Shown here in pieces: positions 7,113-13,164 of a stretch of 14,348 nt of DNA. The notes beneath the pieces are model-generated. The model was given only the letters and a program-made list of their open reading frames with translations, was not told the DNA's origin and did no database searches. The position numbers and the translations under genes are program-made. Numbering within the stretch: the first letter of the stretch is position 1; the number at the start of each line of letters is the position of its first letter. The stretch comes from Myxococcota bacterium (GTDB lineage Bacteria > Myxococcota_A > UBA9160 > PR03). The stretch lies in assembly GCA_030066475.1 (NCBI GenBank), contig JASJBO010000136.1, positions 1 through 14,348 on the forward strand, written 5' to 3'.

Positions 7113-8401
7113 CCGCAGACCTCCTCGACGATCTCGTCCAGCTCGCGCGCGCGCGCGCGCAGCTCCCCCCGGCTGCCCACCGCGACGCGTCCCGCCAGCC
7201 GCGCGACCTGCTCGCGGCGCAGCGTCCCGCGCTGCCGCAGCCGCTCCGCGAGCCGGGACGCCGGAGTCTCGGGGGGGAGCCCGAAGTGGCGCCGCAGCCG
7301 CGCGAGGGCGACCTCGCGGTAGCGCTCCGCCACGGTCCCCACGTCGCGCGTGCGCGCGTAGAGGCCGGCCAGCGCCCCCACGAAGTCCCCGAGCGCCGGC
7401 GCCGGCGGCTCGGGCTCGCGCGGCGCGCCGCCCGCGAGGGCGCTGCCCCACCACACCACGAGCACGCCCAGCACGGTGAGTGCCGCGAACGGCCACACGG
7501 CCGGCGAGCCGGCCAGGAAGCGCAGCGTCCCGGTCTCGAGGCGCAGGCCGTGCTGGTACTCGTCGATGCGCGGCGCGCCGTGCCGTGCCACCAGGTCGAG
7601 CAGCAACGGCGCGGCGTCGGCGCGGTCGAGCCAGCGGTTGTGCAGGAAGAACGCGTCGGCCAGCACCACGAGGCGGCCGTCGCCGAGCCGCCGCTCGAGC
7701 GCGAAGGGCTCGTCGTCGAGGCGCGCCACGACCCGCCACTCGTCGGACTCCGCGCGGAAGGAGGCGGCGCCCGTGGACTCGACCCGCCGCGCGCTCCGCA
7801 CCAGCTCGCCCTCGACGCGGCGCACGATCGGCTCGGGGAAGGCGGCCTCGATCGGATCGCTGGCCTCGGCGGCACCGCCCTCGGGCGCGTCGCTCTCGCC
7901 CGACACCTCGGCGGCGTCTCCCTGCTCGGCTCCGGGGTCGAGGCCGGGAAGCGCCGGAATCCGGCGCGGGGGGAGCGCCACGCCGGCCAGCGCGTCGCAG
8001 GTCGCGGGTCCGAGCAGGACGACGGCCGAGCCGCCGCGCGCGACGAACGCGTCGAGCGCCACGCGCTCCTCGAATGCGGGCTGCGCCGCGCGAGCGGCGT
8101 CTCCCCGCTCCGCGGGCGGGTCGGGCGCGTCGCCGCCGCCCTCCCCGGCCGGCGGCGCGTGGCACAGGCCGCGCGGCTCGATCCACCAGACCGTGACCCC
8201 GTCGGGCAGCGCGTCCACCGGCTCGAAGCTGCGCTCCACCGGCAGCCCGAATGCGACCAGCAGGTCGTACGCCGCACCGTGTCCGCCGGGCAGGCGGCCG
8301 AAGCTCGTGGCCTGGTACGCACGGTCGCCCTCCTGGGTGACCAGGCCGATCACGGCCAGCACCACGAAGGCGGCGATCGCGGAGCGGGCGGCGCGCGTCA
8401 C
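7109..8401 (-). CDS. DUF4350 domain-containing membrane protein
   Basis: A 430-residue protein from GTG 8401, overlapping the DUF4129 stop by GTGA. There is one membrane segment near the N-terminus (about 7-22) and a second at about 303-321, so residues 25-300 should face the periplasm and the last 110 the cytoplasm. The DUF4350 signature is visible: TSFGRLPGGHGAAYDLLVAFGLPVER is spread over 32-57, followed by DGVTVWWIEP. GDGRLVVLADAFFLHNRWLD is at 240-259 and IDEYQHGLR at 279-287. Two insertions rich in Ala, Gly, Glu, Asp and Pro (about 80-110 and 155-190) look like disordered linkers. The cytoplasmic tail is charged and helical. DUF4350 proteins resemble GldG-like periplasmic domains and regularly occur between DUF4129 and MoxR genes. 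The specific role is unknown. Confidence 0.88.
   Translation of the reverse strand: MTRAARSAIAAFVVLAVIGLVTQEGDRAYQATSFGRLPGGHGAAYDLLVAFGLPVERSFEPVDALPDGVTVWWIEPRGLCHAPPAGEGGGDAPDPPAERGDAARAAQPAFEERVALDAFVARGGSAVVLLGPATCDALAGVALPPRRIPALPGLDPGAEQGDAAEVSGESDAPEGGAAEASDPIEAAFPEPIVRRVEGELVRSARRVESTGAASFRAESDEWRVVARLDDEPFALERRLGDGRLVVLADAFFLHNRWLDRADAAPLLLDLVARHGAPRIDEYQHGLRLETGTLRFLAGSPAVWPFAALTVLGVLVVWWGSALAGGAPREPEPPAPALGDFVGALAGLYARTRDVGTVAERYREVALARLRRHFGLPPETPASRLAERLRQRGTLRREQVARLAGRVAVGSRGELRARARELDEIVEEVCG
7120..7124 (-). promoter_or_regulatory. Shine-Dalgarno sequence for the MoxR gene
   Basis: GGAGG on the minus strand, 7 bases before the GTG at 7112. It lies inside the end of the DUF4350 coding region and confirms the MoxR start. 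Confidence 0.7.
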
Positions 8402-9027
8402 CGCACCGACTCGCCGGACTCGAGCCGCGCGTGCAGCGACAGCCAGTCGCGGTACAGGGCGTGGTCGTCGGCGTGGTCGCGGAAGAGCCGCGCCTCGAGC
8501 CGGTCGACCAGGGCGACCAGCTCGCGCTGGAGCGCGCCCGGGAGCGCCGAGGCGCCGACCCGCCGACGCAGGGTGCGGTTCGCGTCCGCGCGTTGCAGCT
8601 CGAGCGCGCCGCTCTCGATCAAGCGCTCGAGGCAAGCCAGCTGGATGCGCCGCGCCGCCTCCAGGAAGCGACCCTCGGACGCCAGCCGCCGTCCCTCGGC
8701 GGCGAAGTCGCGCACACCGGGCAGCCGCCGCCCGTCGACCTCGGGCGCCTGGGCGAGCAGCGCCGCACGCACCGAGTAGACCACGTGGGCGAGCAGCAGC
8801 ACGGCGACCCCCAGCAGGCCGCCGAGCACGAGCCAGTACACCAGCGGGGCCGTCTGGTGGAGCGCCGACATCCAGACCTGGAACGCCTCGAAGGCGTCCG
8901 CGATGCGGCCGAAGAACGCGCGCCAGGCGGCCTCGTCGACGCGGTAGCGGGCGTACTCGTCGCGGGCCAGGATCTCCGCGGCGAGCGCGCGCGCCGACTC
9001 GTCGCCCGGCAGCGTCCCCGCCTGCAT
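8398..9027 (-). CDS. DUF4129 domain-containing membrane protein
   Basis: A 209-residue protein from ATG 9027, 9 bases after the preceding gene's stop. Residues 1-58 are charged and helical, with AAEILARDEYARYRVDEAAW at 16-35, a segment typical of the periplasmic part of DUF4129 proteins. One membrane segment follows at about 62-83. The C-terminal cytoplasmic part (about 110-209) carries the DUF4129 helices: EGRFLEAARRIQLACLERL, RTLRRRVG, then HALYRDWLSLHARLE. No cleavable signal peptide is seen, so the topology relies on the single span. The 4-base overlap GTGA with the DUF4350 gene indicates translational coupling. DUF4129 proteins are constant but uncharacterised members of MoxR operons. 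Confidence 0.85.
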   Translation of the reverse strand: MQAGTLPGDESARALAAEILARDEYARYRVDEAAWRAFFGRIADAFEAFQVWMSALHQTAPLVYWLVLGGLLGVAVLLLAHVVYSVRAALLAQAPEVDGRRLPGVRDFAAEGRRLASEGRFLEAARRIQLACLERLIESGALELQRADANRTLRRRVGASALPGALQRELVALVDRLEARLFRDHADDHALYRDWLSLHARLESGESVR

Positions 9028-9036
9028 CGCGCGGCG

Positions 9037-9792
9037 CTACGCCCCGACCGGCGCGCCGCCGTCGGCCTGCTCCACCACGCGCGACAGGTGCTCGAGGTCG
9101 AACGCCTCCTTGCGGCAGCGCACGTCGAAGTAGAGCAGCACCAGCACCGCCGTCAGGAACGCCAGGCCCACGGCCTGCGCCAGGCCGGAGGCGACCGGGC
9201 CCACCCACGGCAGCCAGCCCAGCCCCAGGTCGGCGGCGAAGCTCAGCACGTTGGTCAGGACCGCGCTCAGCAGGAACAGGCCGAACACGCGCAGCCGATG
9301 GCCCTGCATCAGCTCGTGGCTGCGCCGCAGCGCGGCGATGCCGAAGCGGCGCTCGATCACCATGACCTGCGTGAGGACCATGAAGCCGAGGAACAGGTAG
9401 ATGCCCGGCACGACCAGCAGGAGCAGGCCCACCAGACCGAGCAGCACCGCCAGCAGCTGCGTGCCGACCAGCGGGAACAGCAGGGACAGGCCGAGTCGCA
9501 GGGAGCTACCCACACTCGCCGTGCGGCCGAGATAGGCCTCGCCCAGCAGGTGGGTGATCGCCGCCCCCACGATCGGACTCAGCACCGCGTAGAACACCAT
9601 GACCCCGACCAGGGCGAGCAGCGCCGAGCCCGGATCGGTCGCCATCACCGGCTCCAGGTACGCGGTGCCGGCTGCGAGAGGCACCATCAGCACGGCGCCG
9701 ATCGCGATCAGTGCGCCGAACTGGTCGCGCACGATCCGGAAGCCCGTGTCGAGAATCTCACCGAGCGACATCGCGCGGATCTCGTACTGCAT
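9037..9792 (-). CDS. Multi-pass protein, GPDPase membrane-domain family
   Basis: A 251-residue polytopic membrane protein from ATG 9792. It begins MQYEIRAMSLGEILDTGFRIVRDQF, of which MSLGEILDTGFRI (8-20) is the family's opening motif. Five to seven hydrophobic stretches follow, at about 27-48, 57-83, 101-146 (probably two), 168-190 and 196-222. It closes with YFDVRCRKEAFDLEHL at 221-236, another hallmark. This matches the membrane domain also found fused to glycerophosphoryl diester phosphodiesterases (PF10110-like); the catalytic phosphodiesterase domain is absent, so no enzymatic activity should be assumed. It heads the five-gene operon. No Shine-Dalgarno sequence precedes it; instead a TATGCT box lies 8 bases before the ATG. 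The Met at residue 8 is an alternative start. Confidence 0.85.
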   Translation of the reverse strand: MQYEIRAMSLGEILDTGFRIVRDQFGALIAIGAVLMVPLAAGTAYLEPVMATDPGSALLALVGVMVFYAVLSPIVGAAITHLLGEAYLGRTASVGSSLRLGLSLLFPLVGTQLLAVLLGLVGLLLLVVPGIYLFLGFMVLTQVMVIERRFGIAALRRSHELMQGHRLRVFGLFLLSAVLTNVLSFAADLGLGWLPWVGPVASGLAQAVGLAFLTAVLVLLYFDVRCRKEAFDLEHLSRVVEQADGGAPVGA

Positions 9793-9800
9793 GGCGCCCG

Positions 9801-9806
9801 AGCATA
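9801..9806 (-). promoter_or_regulatory. Putative -10 box (TATGCT) for the MoxR operon
   Basis: TATGCT on the minus strand ends 8 bases before ATG 9792, giving a leaderless or nearly leaderless transcript for the five-gene operon. No recognisable -35 hexamer and no Shine-Dalgarno sequence are seen. Confidence 0.45.
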
Positions 9807-9853
9807 GCCCGGAGCGAGCGCGCTCGTGACCCGATGTGCGACCCTCGCGCATC

Positions 9854-9858
9854 GGAGG
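9854..9858 (+). promoter_or_regulatory. Shine-Dalgarno sequence for the crotonase gene
   Basis: GGAGG stands 7 bases before ATG 9866 and selects that start over the upstream in-frame GTG at 9836. Confidence 0.75.
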
Positions 9859-9865
9859 ATCCCCG

Positions 9866-10663
9866 ATGAGCACCGTTCGCACCGACACCGACGGCCCCGT
9901 CGCCATCGTGACCATCGACCGGCCCGAGGTCCGCAACGCCGTCGACCAGCCCACGGCCGCCGCGTTGGCCGACGCCTTCCGCCAGTTCGACGACGACGAC
10001 GCCCTCGCCGTGGCCGTGCTCACCGGCGCCGGCGGCACCTTCTGCGCGGGCGCCGACCTGAAGGCGGTGTCGTCGGGACGGGGCAATCGGCTGCGCTTCT
10101 CCGAGACGGTGGCGCAGGACACACGCCACCATCGGGACGGTCCGATGGGCCCCAGCCGCATGCTGCTCTCGAAGCCGGTGCTGGCTGCGGTCGAGGGCTA
10201 CGCCGTGGCGGGCGGGCTCGAGCTGGCGCTGTGGTGCGACCTGCGCGTGGCGGCGCGCGACGCGGTGTTCGGCGTGTACTGCCGGCGCTGGGGCGTGCCG
10301 CTCGTCGACGGCGGCACCGTGCGCCTGCCCCGGCTGGTGGGACACAGCCACGCGCTGGACATGATCCTGACCGGGCGCGGCGTCTCGGGCGAGGAGGCCC
10401 AGCGCATCGGGCTCGCCAACCGCCTGGTGGAGCCCGGCGAGGCGCTCGAGCAGGCGGTGCGCCTGGCACAGCGCCTGGCGCGCTTCCCGCAGCGCTGCCT
10501 GCGCGGCGACCGCCTGTCGTCCTACCAGCAGTGGAGCCTGGACCTCGACGCCGCCCTCGACAACGAGCTCGAGATCGGCGCCGGCGTGATCGCCTCGGGC
10601 GAGACCGTCGACGGCGCCACCCGCTTCGCGCAGGGCGCCGGCCGCCACGGCTCCTTCGAGTAG
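9866..10663 (+). CDS. Crotonase / enoyl-CoA hydratase family protein, atypical active site
   Basis: A 265-residue crotonase-fold protein. The oxyanion-hole segments are present: GTFCAGADLKA at 57-67 and AVEGYAVAGGLELALWCDLRVA spread over 108-129. Alignment by eye with rat mitochondrial enoyl-CoA hydratase puts Glu119 at the Glu144 position. The second catalytic glutamate (Glu164) is replaced by Cys139 in FGVYCRRWGVPLVDGGTVRLPRLVG (135-159). The substitution belongs to a recognised CRRWGVPL-type subgroup. The reaction is therefore uncertain; it may be a hydratase variant, isomerase or other acyl-CoA enzyme rather than a classical syn-hydratase. It should be cytosolic. The gene diverges from the MoxR operon by 73 bases and converges on a CoA-transferase gene, which suggests, but does not prove, a shared acyl-CoA pathway. 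Confidence 0.92.
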   Translation: MSTVRTDTDGPVAIVTIDRPEVRNAVDQPTAAALADAFRQFDDDDALAVAVLTGAGGTFCAGADLKAVSSGRGNRLRFSETVAQDTRHHRDGPMGPSRMLLSKPVLAAVEGYAVAGGLELALWCDLRVAARDAVFGVYCRRWGVPLVDGGTVRLPRLVGHSHALDMILTGRGVSGEEAQRIGLANRLVEPGEALEQAVRLAQRLARFPQRCLRGDRLSSYQQWSLDLDAALDNELEIGAGVIASGETVDGATRFAQGAGRHGSFE

Positions 10664-10692
10664 CTCTGCCTCGAACGCCGCCCGCAGCTCCC

Positions 10693-10802
10693 CGCAAGCG
10701 CCGAAGGCGCGCGCAGCGAGCCGCAGGCGAGCGAAGTCCATCAGACTCGCAAGCGCCGAAGGCGCGCGCAGCGAGCCGCAGGCGAGCGAAGTCCATCAGA
10801 CT
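10693..10802 (-). repeat. Perfect 55-base tandem pair of the stop-adjacent hairpin repeat (copies 2 and 3)
   Basis: Units 10693-10747 and 10748-10802 are identical base for base. Each holds the 48-base core (10693-10740 and 10748-10795, read on the minus strand) plus 7 bases, AGTCTGA on the minus strand. That heptamer is also the last 7 bases of the CoA-transferase gene. So the gene-proximal core begins directly after the TGA at 10796-10798, and the second copy sits after a duplicated gene tail. Each core contains GCGCC-TTC-GGCGC on the minus strand, a 5-bp stem with a 3-base loop, at 10698-10710 and 10753-10765. The core matches the element at 4765-4818 except for the hairpin tip. The pair occupies most of the gap between convergent genes. 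Confidence 0.9.
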
Positions 10803-11983
10803 TGCACGGCGTCCTCGCAGAGCAGGACGCCGTCGCGCTCGAGCTCGGCCAGGCGCGCCGGATCGAGTCCGAGCCAGTCGCGCAGCACCTCGCGGTTGTG
10901 CTCGCCGCGCAGCGGCGCGGGACGCTCCCGCTGCAGCGCGGAGCGCGAGAAGCGGTACGGCAGGCGCACCAGGGGGCGCGTGCCGCCGCGCCGGTCGTCG
11001 ATCGGCTCGAGCAGCCCGCGCTCGCGCCCGAACTCGCCCTCGAGCGCCTCGCGCAGGCTGCGCACCGGGGCGCACGAGATCTTGTTGCGCTCGAGCGCCG
11101 CGAGCAGCGCCTCGCGGCCGGGCTGCGCCGCCATCCACGCCTCGATCGCCGCGTGGCGCAGGCGCGCCTTGGTCGGGACGTCGGCGTCGGGGGGCGCCGG
11201 GTCGTCGAGCCCGAACACCTCGGCGAGCTTCGCCCAGACGAACTGCGGGGGCCCGGCGACGACCACGTGGCCGTTGGGTCCGGCGTCGTAGGGCGGCGGC
11301 TCCTCGCGCAGCTCGGGGGGGTCCAGCAGCTCGAAGGGCGTCTCGGGATAGGTGCCGAGCACGGCGTCGTACATCGCCAGGTCCACGTGCTCGCCCTCGC
11401 CGCTGCGCTCGGCGCCGCGCAGTGCGGCGAGCAGCGCGATCATGCCGTGCAGCGCGGTCACCAGGTCGGCGCGCGCGTCGGGCAGGTTCACCATGGCCTG
11501 GCCGCTCTTGCGCGCCTGATACTCGATCAGGCCGGTGGCTGCGTGCATGGTGGGCGCGAAGGCGCCGGCGTCGCGCAGCGACGACTCGCGACCGAAGCCC
11601 GAGATCGAGACCATCACGGCGCGCGGGTTGACGGCGTGCACCGCCTCCCAGCCGATCCCGAGCCGGTCCGCCACGCCCGGGCGGAAGTTCTCGAGCACCG
11701 CATCGCTCTGCCGCACCAGATCCAACGCCAGCTTGCGCCCACCGTCGCTGCGCAGGTCGATGCAGACGTTGCGCTTGCCGGCGTTCGCCCAGGTGTAGAG
11801 CCCCGACTGGCCGCGGTCGCGCTTCGGAGCGATCATGCGGGCGAGATCGCCGTCCGGCGCCTCGACCTTCACGACGTCCGCGCCCAGCTCGGCCAGCATC
11901 CGGCCCGCGTACGGCCCCGCGAGCACCTGGGAGAAGTCCAGCACGCGCAGGTCGGCGCAGAGAGCGCGCGGGGGCGGCGGCAT
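10796..11983 (-). CDS. CaiB/BaiF family (class III) CoA-transferase
   Basis: A 395-residue protein from ATG 11983. The N-terminus is typical of the family: LRVLDFSQVLAGPYAGRMLAELGADVVKVE, spread over 12-41. GLYTWANAGKRNVCIDL comes next at 61-77, and SDAVLENFRPGVADRLG at 93-109. The expected catalytic aspartate is Asp173 in PDARADLVTALHG (168-180), by alignment with formyl-CoA transferase Asp169. EGEHVDLAMYDAVL is the usual following motif. Such enzymes move CoA between carboxylic acids through an aspartyl-CoA thioester intermediate in the cytosol; the substrates cannot be assigned here. The length is normal. There is no Shine-Dalgarno sequence, and a TAGCAT box ends 6 bases before the ATG. 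The gene diverges from the DUF2817 gene by 86 bases and ends inside the tandem hairpin repeat. Confidence 0.94.
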   Translation of the reverse strand: MPPPPRALCADLRVLDFSQVLAGPYAGRMLAELGADVVKVEAPDGDLARMIAPKRDRGQSGLYTWANAGKRNVCIDLRSDGGRKLALDLVRQSDAVLENFRPGVADRLGIGWEAVHAVNPRAVMVSISGFGRESSLRDAGAFAPTMHAATGLIEYQARKSGQAMVNLPDARADLVTALHGMIALLAALRGAERSGEGEHVDLAMYDAVLGTYPETPFELLDPPELREEPPPYDAGPNGHVVVAGPPQFVWAKLAEVFGLDDPAPPDADVPTKARLRHAAIEAWMAAQPGREALLAALERNKISCAPVRSLREALEGEFGRERGLLEPIDDRRGGTRPLVRLPYRFSRSALQRERPAPLRGEHNREVLRDWLGLDPARLAELERDGVLLCEDAVQV

Positions 11984-11989
11984 CCGGGC

Positions 11990-11995
11990 ATGCTA
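11990..11995 (-). promoter_or_regulatory. Putative -10 box (TAGCAT) of a leaderless-type promoter
   Basis: TAGCAT on the minus strand ends 6 bases before ATG 11983, the spacing expected when transcription begins at the start codon. No Shine-Dalgarno sequence or clear -35 element is seen. Confidence 0.4.
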
Positions 11996-12025
11996 GCCGA
12001 TCGGTCGCTCGCGGTTGGGCTCGGT

Positions 12026-12031
12026 TATTCT
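12026..12031 (+). promoter_or_regulatory. Possible -10 box (TATTCT) for the DUF2817-sulfatase pair
   Basis: TATTCT is the most AT-rich hexamer in the 86-base divergent gap and would give a leader of roughly 30 bases before GTG 12070. A GAGG at 12062-12065 could then serve as ribosome-binding site. No -35 match is evident at 17 bases spacing. Confidence 0.3.
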
Positions 12032-12069
12032 GGCGCCCTCTGCCCGACCCGCCGCCCGAGTGAGGCCTC

Positions 12070-13164
12070 GTGAGCATCGACCCGAGCCGACACTTCCGAC
12101 CCGACTACGCCTCGGCGCGCGAGCTCTTCCTGGGCGCGGCCGAGGCCCGCGGCGCGCGGGTCGCGTCGGCGGCGCTCGCCGCGCGCGGCCGGCGCGGCGA
12201 GGAGCTGTCGATCGACAGCGCCTGGATCGGCCCCGCGGCGCCGGCCCGGGTCCTGGTCGTGAGCTCGGGCATCCACGGCGCCGAGGGCTTCGCCGGCAGC
12301 GCCATCCAGCACCGGCTGCTCGCCGAGCAGCTCGACGACCTCGCGCTGCCGCCCGACGCGGGCCTGCTGCTGCTGCACGCGATCAACCCCTACGGCTTCT
12401 CGCACGTGCGCCGCGTGAACGAGAGCAATGTCGACCTGAACCGCAACTTCCTGCGCCATCCCGACGAGCACGTGGCCAATCCCGACTACGACGCGCTCTA
12501 CGACGCGATCAACCCCAGCGATCTCGAACCGGAGGCCGAGCAGGCGCGGCGCGCACGGCTGCTGGCCTTCGGACGCGAGCACGGCGCGGCGCGCCTCCAG
12601 GAGGTGCTGTCGCGCGGCCAGTACAGCCACCCGCGCGGCGTCCAGTTCGGGGGCGTGCGCGAGGAGGAGTCGACCCGCGCGCTCAAGCGCCTGGCACGCG
12701 AGGAGCTGCGCGGCGCCCGCCAGGTCGCCTGGATCGACGTCCACACCGGGCTGGGCCCCTGGGGCGAGGTGGAGATGATCCTCGAGCTGGCCCCGGGCAC
12801 GCCCGGGTACGAGCGCGCGCGCACCTGGTACGGCGATCGGGCGCGCTCGACGGCGAACGGCGAGTCGGCCTCGGCGCACCTGGTGGGCACGGTGGACGTC
12901 GGCATGGCGGAGGCGCTCGACCCCGAGGTCGAGCTCACGATGTGCGCTGCCGAGTTCGGGACGCACGCCCCCGTCCGCGTGTTCCAGGCCATGCGCGCCG
13001 ACAACTGGCTGCACCAGCACGGCGAGCTGGACTCCGAGGCCGGTCGCGCCATCAAGGCCGAGCTGCTCGAGGTGTTCCGGCCGTCCGAACCGGCCTGGCG
13101 GGCACGCATCCTCGAAGGGGGCGCCCGGGTGCTGCAGCAGGCGTGTAATGGGCTCGGCGGATAG
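12070..13164 (+). CDS. DUF2817 (M14-like) zinc metallopeptidase family protein
   Basis: A 364-residue protein from GTG 12070. The M14-like zinc site is visible: SSGIHGAEGFAGS at 65-77 gives His69 and Glu72 (HxxE), and WIDVHTGLG at 221-229 gives His225 as third ligand. INPYGFSHVRRVNESNVDLNRNF (105-127, the tail NVDLNRNF at 120-127) includes Asn124 and Arg125, the position of the substrate-carboxylate-binding Asn-Arg of carboxypeptidases. Glu295 in AAEFGTHAP is the likely general base. No signal peptide is seen, so it is probably cytosolic. The family is predicted to hydrolyse peptide or amide bonds; the substrate is unknown. The next gene, a sulfatase homologue, starts 17 bases before this stop, indicating translational coupling and a linked role. 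Confidence 0.88.
   Translation: MSIDPSRHFRPDYASARELFLGAAEARGARVASAALAARGRRGEELSIDSAWIGPAAPARVLVVSSGIHGAEGFAGSAIQHRLLAEQLDDLALPPDAGLLLLHAINPYGFSHVRRVNESNVDLNRNFLRHPDEHVANPDYDALYDAINPSDLEPEAEQARRARLLAFGREHGAARLQEVLSRGQYSHPRGVQFGGVREEESTRALKRLAREELRGARQVAWIDVHTGLGPWGEVEMILELAPGTPGYERARTWYGDRARSTANGESASAHLVGTVDVGMAEALDPEVELTMCAAEFGTHAPVRVFQAMRADNWLHQHGELDSEAGRAIKAELLEVFRPSEPAWRARILEGGARVLQQACNGLGG

Noticed and set aside
7144..7158. Alternating CG run of 15 bases as a Z-DNA or regulatory element
   Set aside because: It lies inside the DUF4350 coding region, where it encodes an ordinary Ala-Arg-rich helix (RARAREL); codon bias in this genome explains it.
8431..9807. Plus-strand open frame rich in Gln, Arg, Glu and His opposite the DUF4129 and GPD-membrane genes
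   Set aside because: It is the antisense shadow of hydrophobic membrane-protein codons; the opposite strand reads as coherent membrane families.
10698..10710. UUCG tetraloop hairpin in the repeat
   Set aside because: TTCG is present on the minus strand, but closing it as a tetraloop shifts the arms out of register. The best fold is a 5-bp stem with a 3-base TTC loop.
10693..10802. CRISPR-like array
   Set aside because: There are only two units, joined with no unique spacers, and there are no cas genes. It is a tandem duplication of a hairpin element.
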